Shown piece after piece: positions 55,925 to 64,000 of a stretch of 64,000 nucleotides of DNA. A program made the position numbers and the translations under genes. The notes under the pieces were generated by a model, which was given only the letters and a program-made list of their open reading frames with translations, was not told the DNA's origin and did not search any database. Every line of letters starts with the position of its first letter. The stretch's first letter is position 1. The stretch comes from Lepidurus packardi (Eukaryota; Arthropoda; Branchiopoda; Notostraca; Triopsidae): positions 4,035,001-4,099,000 of the forward strand of contig JAKZAN010000006.1 in NCBI GenBank assembly GCA_023053545.1. The letters are read 5' to 3'.

Positions 55925-57349
55925 TACTTGGAATAAGAAGCTAAATAAACATAGCGGTCGTAGAAAGCTTCCCCGTGTGCTCGGAGTTGAGCCATAAAAC
56001 GTTGGGTTTTAGATCGTAACATTTTGTCGTTGACTTCCCATACTCGCGCCTGAAACTGCTGCACAAATACAGTGCCTGCATCCAAGCTATCGATGAGAAT
56101 GTCCGAATTGTAGGGGGCGGGCACTTGTTTGTGTTTCTCTAATGGAACTATCATCGAGATGGTGATATCGTTGATCTCTCGCAGAACACCCGGATGCTTC
56201 CCATGTTTGATTTGAGTGAGTAGTGGCACGGTCATGTTCAAAATTACACCTAAAAAAATTACTTTTTTTTTTAAACGGCTCACGTTTAGTAGACTATGAA
56301 ATTTGAGATGGAATAGTGATTTTTTTGGGTGAGGTGTTGATAGAGTAATAAAGAGCTTTTGACCTTTCTCGTTCTGCCCATTAAAATAGCCTTGAAGGCG
56401 AGTGTACCCCTCTAGCTCGGCTAGAAGACGTTCGCTTGTCATTATAATGGTTGATGCCCAACGATGTGCGGGGTAATAGCGTACATCATAATGTTTACGG
56501 CGCTCCAGTGTGCGGAATTGAGGACATAAGCCTGGAGTGCAGAAATCCTCCTTCTGGTTGTCCCACCTGGAAGAAGGTTAAAAAAAAGAGCCCATTAAGA
56601 TTTTTCGCGATAGGTTGATTTCTTTCGAGGTGTGGGAGCTTAGGGATTTCTTTCTTTTTTTGGGGGTTGGCAATTCTTCAGGGTACTAACGATAATGCAG
56701 TACTGCTGCCGCTGCTAGTGGCACCGGGTCGTTCCCAGTAGAATAATCCCGGTGTTTTCCAACTATGAGCCTTTGTTGTCGTCTTTTCTTTGTCCACTTT
56801 CTTCGTCGTTGATGGCAAGGCTTGACTTTTTCTAGCTTTGGCTGTTATCGGTTTTTGCCGGTTGTCAGTGGGATAAGGATCGATGACATCGAAGTCTTCG
56901 TCCAAATTACGGCCATCATTCTTGGAGTCAACTATGGCGCGGACAGGATTCTCATCGGTAACATTTGACAGCCGCGAATCTTGGTCACCTCGTTGGAGGT
57001 GGTGATGTTGTTCCATACGCGTCTGGTTTACGAGCTCTTCGACATCCTCTACATGCGGGTTAATGGATACGTTGACGACCATGGCCGAGGTAGTTTGCCA
57101 GCTTTCGTCTGTCTGAGGCGGCGTCTCCTTGGATGGGAACGGCGTGGTCGTAAACCATGCATCATCCAGGCTCTCCTCGGTGGTCACCACGTAGATTTTA
57201 GGCTGAATAGTTGCCCCGTTATTGCTGATGCCATTGTACACTTGAGCGTTGGACGTGTCTGGCACCAGTGCTTGGACAATAGCGCTCACAGTGAGCAAGC
57301 ACCAACAACACAGCCCCATCGTCGCTCTTGTAGGCCTACTCATTTGCAT
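55924..57349 (-). CDS. SOUL heme-binding-type protein A, secreted, long N-terminal region
   Basis: Three exons on the minus strand: 57349-56691, 56566-56364, 56249-55924; 395 residues. A signal-peptide-like core (MGLCCWCLLTVSAIVQA) is followed by about 190 residues of Thr/Ser- and acid-rich linker with several N-glycosylation sites. The SOUL module starts WDNQKEDFCTPGLCPQFRTL, then RRKHYDVRYYPAHRWAST, LQGYFNGQNEKG|VILNMTVP (compare NEEGQKI.MTAPV) and TVFVQQFQARVWEV. The frame stops after YVYLASYSK, just before the strand that contains NEVWL in other family members, so the module is slightly short. The second intron has a weak donor (GTCAAA) but is needed to remove a non-homologous insert. Tandem paralogue of gene B. 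Confidence 0.78.
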
Positions 57350-59517
57350 ATGTAATCAAGGTTTCTCTGAGTCAATGGGGAAGCACGACGGTGCAAGTTT
57401 TTCACGGAAGAAATGTTCTCACAGTTTGGGCTGCTTCTTTCCTCTAACAGCGCTAACTGCACGCACACGATCCGGCACTAGATAGCCAGTTGTAGAGGGT
57501 TTATTGGGAACAATGGTTCAAAGTCAACTCTCCCACTGTTTGGAAACAATACACACGTGCTGCGTCATGCTGTCGAACTGTTCACACTTTCCCGAGGATG
57601 TCTGCAAATGACCCGTAGAATAACAGTGTAAAGACTTTAGGGCGTTCTAATACATCAAGTAGTGAGGCGTAAAAGGCCGTAAGCTGCAGCCCATTTGCAT
57701 TCCAAGAATCTGGCCAAAAAAAAGAACACTACTCAAGGGGCTTCTCTCGGAAAGTTTTTAACCTCCTTCCCGCCCTGAATATGCGGGTCGCGGGACGGGA
57801 CAAGCGAATGAATAAGAGCGTGAAAAAAAAGTCTTGTCAAGCGCTAAAAATAATACTGGCAGCCTAATGCGTCTGCAGAAAAAGTTACGTTGACGGTGCC
57901 AGATGCAAGAGAGCTCTGCGTGTTTGCGGAGTGCGAGCGGAGTTCGAAAGGTGAAGCAGGCGTCGATCGTTTGGCTCTAGCGCGTCAATCCAGCCACTTG
58001 TTTATATCGTATCAGTAACCCACGTTTACCTAACACCTGATACCACGGGTGTGCTCATTAACTTTGAAACGTTAACTACCGGAACGGGGAAAACCCAGAT
58101 TGCAAGCTGTCCACAAGCTTGCTTCCTTTGCCTGTGTAAAATGTACAACCACGAAGTTATTAATGTAAGCCAGCCACTCTTACCTGTCAATAAAAAAACG
58201 CGTGCTTTTTGCGCATTAAGTGAGGAGCGCCAAACATGCATTTCTGGGCGAATATAATCGGGAAAGGGGAAGCGGGACTTGGAAGCAAGATTGGATTTAT
58301 GTTAAGTAAAAGGAAGGAAATTAGCGTGCCGGTGTGAGAAAAACGCAAGAATACACGACTTGTCGGTTTAAACACACAGCTTGCTATTTATTGTTACTTT
58401 GTTGAGGTGTTTCTGTGATTGCTTACCTTGGCACGGTCGGAGTCCAGTGTTAATCATTGAAACGCCAAAAGGAAACGGAGAAACTACACGTCGACTGCCT
58501 TCTTGTCCCTTGCCGAGACTGGGTCTGTGTACTGTGGGATGCTGGCAAGACTCTCCGGGGCTCTGTGGTGCATATTAGAATAGCGGCGGCTAAAGGCAAA
58601 CGCAAACCAGAAGACGGATAACGCTGGCATATATGCTACCTTGCCGGCCCATGCATATAAGTGCGCCGAAAGTCGTAAAAAGCGAAGGCTTTGCTTTCTG
58701 TCACGGTTGTAATTTTTTTCTTTTTCAAGCAACCCGCCGTCTCATTCTCCAACCTATGACTAATATTCTGCATATTTATAACCAAAGTAAGCCTAATCCA
58801 TTCAATCTAACCTTTGACTCGCATTGTCCATCTCAACTTCCACTTGGCATTTTTTTATGTTTTCGTAGCCTTATTTATGACGCTTACCCCTTTGTTTCGG
58901 AATATCGCAGAGGTCCGAGTGTGAGCAAGGGGTTGTAACGTAATAATTTGCTTTGTTTTAGAGTGCGCAATCAATAAATTAAGCGAGCGTGGTCCTAGGA
59001 AGATAGTAATTTTGTAGGAGTTCGATCTTTGGGACACAATTGACTTCAAACAAGGGGGACCATAAATGATGGTGGTGGTGCCCATGGGGAGTGTTATTAT
59101 CAGCATAGGATCAAGGAGCAATGATATATTGCAAGAATTCTCCTCATCGGCCATCACGCACCGGAGGCTGTCGAGGTATGCAAATTAAGTCTGTTTATGG
59201 TATGACAAGGACTAGCTTAACGAACGCCTTCAACGAGCGAAAATTCACGCTTGCTTTACATTTGAACATTTTTAAGCTGACAGGGTTGATTTTGATGTTC
59301 ATGAATGGGGGGGAAAAGGCAAGCCTGACGTCACCTTACGAGGTCAAGTCTGGTTTCGGCGTTCGAGTGGGCGTCCTGCTGAATAAGAAGGATTTTCTCC
59401 ACTTGATGTAAAGAAACGAGATGTGACAGGGCTTACATTAGAGCTAACGGAACGAATTACAAGAAAAAATGGTGTCCCTGCAAGATTCAACTTAAAGTCT
59501 GGAACCCAAAAAAAGAC
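57350..59517. other. Intergenic spacer
   Basis: About 2.2 kb upstream of the SOUL A gene and downstream of the tRNA. No ORF with recognisable motifs, no repeats noticed. Must hold the SOUL A promoter. Confidence 0.55.
59508..59514 (-). terminator. Pol III T-run terminator of tRNA-Gln
   Basis: Seven A on the plus strand, i.e. TTTTTTT on the transcribed strand, three bases after the tRNA 3' end. Confidence 0.85.
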
Positions 59518-59589
59518 AGGTCCCACCGAGATTTGAACTCGGATTGTTGGATTCAGAGTCCAAAGTGCTAACCATTACACCATGGGACC
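59518..59589 (-). tRNA. tRNA-Gln (anticodon CUG)
   Basis: Read on the minus strand, GGTCCCATGGTGTAATGGTT begins a 72-base tRNA. The acceptor pairs GGTCCCA/TGGGACC. Box A is present, the anticodon loop is ACTCTGAAT (CTG) on a TTTGG/CCAA stem, and the T arm is CCGAGTTCAAATCTCGG, with U as discriminator. It has no intron. The sequence is close to animal tRNA-Gln. The gene reads away from POLR3F, 314 bp from that ATG. Confidence 0.97.
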
Positions 59590-59903
59590 TTGCAAACGGC
59601 TCTCTGCCCTCCTTGTATAAATTAATTAAAAAACACGAGTCTCGTGTTATGATTACTTTTAATCGTTGAATTTATGCGTCCCTTGTCGAGTCGGCACGCT
59701 TCGGTAGCAAATTTACTGCGCGTTTGCTAAAATAAACCTATTAAAGATTTAACGATTATCCACGCCTTTGTGGTTCATAGATGGCAGCTCTTCTCAACAA
59801 AGAAAAACTAGAAAAACAAAACATGCCTGTTGTGTTTTGACCGCGTGTTTTCGTGCAGTAAATGACACTTTAGTTTATTCCTGGGTTCTTCTCAAGTGAT
59901 ATT
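59590..59903. other. Short divergent spacer tRNA-Gln / POLR3F
   Basis: 314 bp that contain the tRNA 5' flank and the POLR3F promoter and 5' UTR. No clear TATA. Confidence 0.5.
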
Positions 59904-61280
59904 ATGACCAGCCGTCCTATTAAAGAAGAAAAGAATGCGGAGAAGGAAGCAAAAGCTGCTGGGGTTGACAAAGCTCTTTCACCAGCAGAAATCGAGTTAA
60001 GGTAAGATAAAGAAATGGCCGAAACGAAAGCAAAGCGCTAAAAAAATACCTTATACCGTTACTTTATATATACATGATATGGAAAAACAACAGAAATGTT
60101 TCAAAAAAAGCGTCTTAAAAACGTATCTGCAGGATAATTGCCCTTTGTCAAGAAGTACCCAAAGGAATTAACAATAAAGCCCTCGAGAAAGACATGCCGG
60201 GCTTAGAGTCTCGCAGTTTGGCTACCGTCATCAATAAGCTGGTTTCACAGGTGTTTGCATTATCTCTTGTTCAGTCAGGGATTTCTAATAACGTATTTTT
60301 GATGAGACAGAACCGGCTCGAGCTCTTTAAACAGAACAACGAGTTGCTGTATAAGCTAAAAGACCCGTCTTCATCAGCCAAAGTCAAAGGGGCAGATGCT
60401 GAAGAAAAAGTGGTCTACGGAATCATTGAGGAAGCTGGCAACAAAGGAATTTGGATCAGAGACATACGTTTTAAATCGAACCTCACCATGACCCAGCTGA
60501 ACAAAGTGCTAAAGTCTTTAGAGGGCAAAAAGCTTATCAAAGCCGTTACATCAGTTGCGGTATGCCAAACCTTTGGTTCTTATAAAAATACGTTTGTTTC
60601 ATGTATTTTCTTTAAGCGTTTTTTTGTTCTTACAGGCGGCAAAGAAGAAAGTATATATGCTGTACAACTTGGAACCCGATCGATCTGTTACGGGAGGAGC
60701 GTGGTATTCCGATCAGGATTTCGAATCCGAGTTTGTCGACGTTTTGAATCAGCAATGCTATCGGTTTTTGCAGAGCAAAATCGAAGCATCTCGCAAAGTT
60801 GACGGCGGACCTATTGCGGTGCGGAATGCGAGTTTTGCTTCCTTGGAAGACGTGGCTGCCTTTATTGCTGAACTCGGGATCAGCAAAGTAACGCTAAAAG
60901 CTTTCGCATAATTTAGCCAAGATTCAATGCACAGATTGGCTACGTGTTGAGCAGGTGAAACTCAAGCCCGAAGACATAGAGGTTATCCTAGACACGCTGA
61001 TCTATGACGGGAAAGTTGAAAAATCGGTTGTTGCCCAAGGTGGCCAAGGCGCAAGTGGCCAGCTCAAATTATTCCGAGGGGTAGAATCCATGCTGCCTCC
61101 CGCTGGCCTTGTAACCGTACCTTGTGGTGTTTGCCCGGTATTTATTTATTTATTAATTACCGCACAAAAAAATTTACAATGCATTAACACGTTTTCCATT
61201 AGGTTGCGAGCCGATGCAGTGATATTGGGGCAGTTACACCGCGTTCCTGCTTATACCTGAAGGAGTGGGTTGAGAACTAG
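59904..61280 (+). CDS. POLR3F: DNA-directed RNA polymerase III subunit RPC6
   Basis: Subunit of the Pol III-specific initiation subcomplex (yeast RPC34), with winged-helix domains that contact TFIIIB and DNA during open-complex formation. Six exons: 59904-60001, 60133-60250, 60311-60559, 60636-60887, 60955-61137, 61203-61280; 325 residues (human 316). Visible family signatures are GNKGIWIRDIRFKSNL, KVYMLYNLEPDRSVTGGAWY, SDQDFESEFVDVLNQQC, ELGISK|VKLKPEDIEVILDT, LIYDGKVEKS and the C-terminal Cys cluster PCGVCPV...CSDIGAVTPRSCLYL that binds an Fe-S cluster in homologues. Intron 2 is 60 bp, a multiple of three without stops, so the unspliced frame reads through it. The removal is supported by homology (NKLVSQ|NRLELF). 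Confidence 0.96.
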
Positions 61281-61443
61281 ACAGACATGTTCGTGAGTTT
61301 CGTTTATTTCCATGTTGTAAAGCAAAAGTCAGCAACAAAATGCAAGTTATTATTTGGAATGAGTAAGTTCTCCTGTGCAGGTTAATGAAAAGCGTAACGG
61401 GCCAAAAGCACGCAGACCAGGCGTAGTTGCAATTAAGTTTTAA

Positions 61444-62472
61444 TTATAATTCATCTAAATCATCCACCAGTCCTTCTTCGGGAAAATCGCCTATTGTAAC
61501 GTGACTAGGTTTAGAAAAGCCTCCGTATTTCGGTTGGCAAGTAAAGTAACGCTTTCCACCCACGCTAAGGAAAATATTGCTTGTTTAGATTAAAGAAATT
61601 GACAAGAACCAAGTGTTTACGGTTTACCTTCCATCGTTTTTGCCCAGAGGCTCGTCATATTGAACTCCTACCCAGTAGCCTGAGCTGAATTCCACTTTGC
61701 CCACATATTTAATTTCACCCCGTCGTGCAGGCTGGCCAGGAGCTCGGATTTCGCAACGACTTCCAATGGTTATTGCACTGGCTTGCGCTTCTTCTTCAGC
61801 TTCCTTCTTCTTTTGCTCTTCCTCTTTTTTCTTCATTTCCTCTTCGTTGAAGCGGCCCTGTTTATTTCGTTCCAGATAAGCTCGCACAGTGTCTGCATAA
61901 AAATACCAATGCTCAAGCACTTTGGCTGCAATAAAGGTCTATTATACCTGAGCGCTTGGCATATTCGTCATAATCTAGCTGGAACTTTTCTACTTTGGAA
62001 ACGTCCTCGTATTCGCCCTTCTGGCGTGTGTGGTCAATAACCTAAAGTAGTTTTTTTGTGTGTTAAAAATGCCCAAGGGTAACTTTTTGTTCGCTTACAT
62101 GTATGCGCATATTATCATCAACGGGGTATGACCCCAGCATCCTACTGTCATCATCAAGTTTGCAGACGAGCTGATCTTCTTTATTGTACAGTTCAAGCTG
62201 CATTGCTTGGGAATTTCCTCCAGTTATTAATTCCAGTTTGCCCTGTTGAAAAAATTTACAGGGTTCTAAAAAAGGTTCTCATGTGAAGCTCAAAGTTGCA
62301 GCTTGTACTTATTTGTTTTCTTTTCGAATTTAATAGCAGGAAGGGAAAAACTTACTTTCAGCTCGCTGATTGGCATTGCTTTGCTGTACTTTTTTTCGGC
62401 GGTAAAAGAAGTAATACTGCTAGAAACCTTGACTTGCACAACGTCTTTCGTTATAACTTCAAAGCTTTCCAT
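61444..62472 (-). CDS. TBCB: Tubulin-folding cofactor B
   Basis: Cytosolic chaperone that binds alpha-tubulin and, with TBCE, helps build and dissociate tubulin heterodimers. Five exons on the minus strand: 62472-62356, 62242-62099, 62041-61948, 61892-61628, 61564-61444; 246 residues (human 244). An N-terminal ubiquitin-like domain contains [20 protein letters not shown] and [13 protein letters not shown] charged coiled coil follows ([19 protein letters not shown]). The C-terminal CAP-Gly domain shows [35 protein letters not shown] and [14 protein letters not shown]. The C-terminus ends DDLDEL, close to the DEI/M end that family members use to bind TBCE and that resembles the EEY-type tubulin tail. 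Convergent with POLR3F, 163 bp apart. Confidence 0.96.
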
Positions 62473-62902
62473 TTTTTCAAATATACGTTGTTAAAAAATA
62501 ACAACCCGTGGTTTTTCTTGGTTTGCAACACACAACGTAGACAGAGAGCTGCCTTTTGCGTCCTTTTCCTACGGGTTCGTTGTTACGGCAACGAAGCTTA
62601 ACTTTGCTACTATTGGCCAATGAGACCTTCGATGCCTTGAACGCCCGCCAATTTCAAAAGTTAGAAGTCGCTGAATGGTTAGCAGTCCAGTCTATGTAAA
62701 AGGAAAGTATCAGAGTAGTCAAAACTAATTCGGTAGGTCAACTCTGTACTACTAGCTTTGGAGGCGTAACAGATGAATATATTGTATGATAAAATAGCGC
62801 AGGAAGCACGATGGATCAAAAACATCCAACACTGAAGACACGAAACTTCTTACATAGGTTGTCATCCAACGTTCACAAATCCCGTTATCGAAATGGAAGA
62901 AA
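62473..62902. other. Spacer TBCB / K2P channel
   Basis: 430 bp between the TBCB start and the end of the K2P gene, both on the minus strand. Contains the 3' UTR of the channel and the TBCB promoter. No other feature seen. Confidence 0.55.
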
Positions 62903-64000
62903 TTACTGATGGGCGTGAATAGGAGTAGTATCTTCTGGACTTGGTGAATCCACTTTTCGAGTAACAGCTCGTATTTTCTGCCTGGGAAGCTCGTCTTCGG
63001 TTTCAAGTCCGGCATTCGTATAAGAAGTAGTTCCATATGCAGCTGCGTAGGGATATCCACTTCCTTGGGAAGATGCGTTTCCCGATCCTGAAGACGCCTG
63101 TATACGAGATTTCTCGGAAGAGTACAAATCCGAGTCGTATTCATCGGATTTCAACAGGAAAATATTTCCCACGTTCAGCTGCGGAATATCGTAGAAGACG
63201 GTCAACGCCAGAACCATGAAAACCAGCCCGAGGAGTAAGTAAACTGAAAAAGAAAGAAGATTTAGGTTATGGCAAATTCGTTTTCCCAGGCCGCTTTGTG
63301 ACCAATAGCCGTCCAATCTACCCAAAAGAGCCCAACAATATGTGCTTACTACAACGAACGCTGTGGCAGCAAATTGACAGGCTCTTCGATTATTTCTACT
63401 CACCTGTCGTTAAAATCTTGTAGAGTGGACGTAGGGGCTGGTCTGGTGTATCGCCCGGAATGTAATCGCCGAGTCCGATAGTTGTCAAGGATATAAAGCA
63501 GTAATATAGAGAATCCAGATAATCCCAATCTGGTTCCAAGTAATCGAATACGGCGGCAGGAATTAGGAAGAAAAGCGTAACTAAGACCGCAGTTACGAAG
63601 ATTAGGTGAAACACACGTAGATGGAACGGCTGGTAGAGGTGCCCTAACCTCGCGTTCATCCACTGCAAGAATTTGGTCGTGGGAACCATCAAACGGTCCA
63701 CGACCGCACTTAGCAGCATTAAGGTCATGGGTATGCCTACCAAGGCATAGACCATGCAAAATACTTTGCCTCCTTCTGATAATGGGGTCACGTGACCATA
63801 GCCTGACCAGTTATAACATGTTAAAAGCAGTTCATGTATAGGGGATAAAAATTCTAGAAAGGAAATTGGCGTTTTCCTACCAATGGTCGTGACAACGGTT
63901 CCAGCGAAGAAAAATGATTGACCAAAACTCCAATTGGGTTCGTTGGAAACATTCTTTGAGGCAGCCACACCGCGGTTGTTGGCTCGCACTACTTCCGCCA
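62903..64000 (-). CDS. Two-pore-domain K+ channel, TWIK-like, 3' part
   Basis: Plasma-membrane leak K+ channel of the KCNK1/6 (TWIK) type; the N-terminus, with TM1 and most of the extracellular cap, lies beyond the window. Exons visible on the minus strand: >64000-63881, 63802-63404, 63243-62903. Order seen: end of cap (RANNRGVAASKNVSNEPNWS), pore helix SFFFAGTVVTTIG and filter TTIG|YGH split by an intron, TM2 GKVFCMVYALVGIPMTLMLL, TM3 near FHLIFVTAVLVTLFFLIPAA, second filter SLTTIGLGDYIPG and TM4 YLLLGLVFMVLALTVF. An about 85-residue cytoplasmic tail is rich in Ser, Gly and Tyr. Both filters are intact. TWIK-1 has Thr where this protein has Ile in the first filter (TTTGYG versus TTIGYG), a position known to affect K+ selectivity, so conventional K+ selectivity is expected. 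Confidence 0.93.

Overview
This is eukaryotic nuclear DNA. The genes have GT-AG introns, many only 50-80 bp long, and include a Pol III subunit, a tubulin cofactor, a trifunctional C1-tetrahydrofolate synthase and a two-pore K+ channel. The compact layout, the arrayed CYP4 genes and the TCAGT-type initiator suggest an arthropod. A branchiopod crustacean (Daphnia-like) is my best guess, but this is inference and not proven by the window. No virus-derived element, CRISPR array or operon of bacterial type was seen.

Layout. 1-1391: 3' end of a gene for a tyrosine-motif docking protein. 2301-2639: an intact-looking MITE. 3092-4900 (minus): a complete CYP3-clan P450. 4901-12805: gene-poor, with tandem repeats and one LRR-like exon fragment. 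12806-47132: a tandem array of six complete CYP4 P450 genes, all on the plus strand and all with the same 12-exon structure. A pair of minus-strand genes for secreted PAN/Cys-rich proteins sits between the third and fourth (30459-32848). The array also holds relics of the last P450 exon, a repeated 3'-flanking block, two related non-autonomous DNA elements and a retroposed U2 snRNA fragment.

47991-54433: a C1-THF synthase (MTHFD1-type) with 15 exons. Its 2.5-kb tenth intron holds a complete three-exon gene on the other strand (50486-52372) for a single-pass membrane protein. 54726-57349 (minus): two tandem SOUL heme-binding-type genes whose stop and start codons overlap. 59518-59589: tRNA-Gln(CUG), minus. 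59904-61280: POLR3F/RPC6. 61444-62472 (minus): TBCB. 62903-64000 (minus): TWIK-like K2P channel, cut by the window end.

Functional themes: the left two thirds is an oxidative-metabolism locus (seven P450s) that has grown by tandem duplication. The right third is housekeeping. Exon limits were placed by hand from splice consensus, reading-frame phase and comparison among paralogues. The MTHFD1, RPC6, TBCB and CYP4 models all close in frame.
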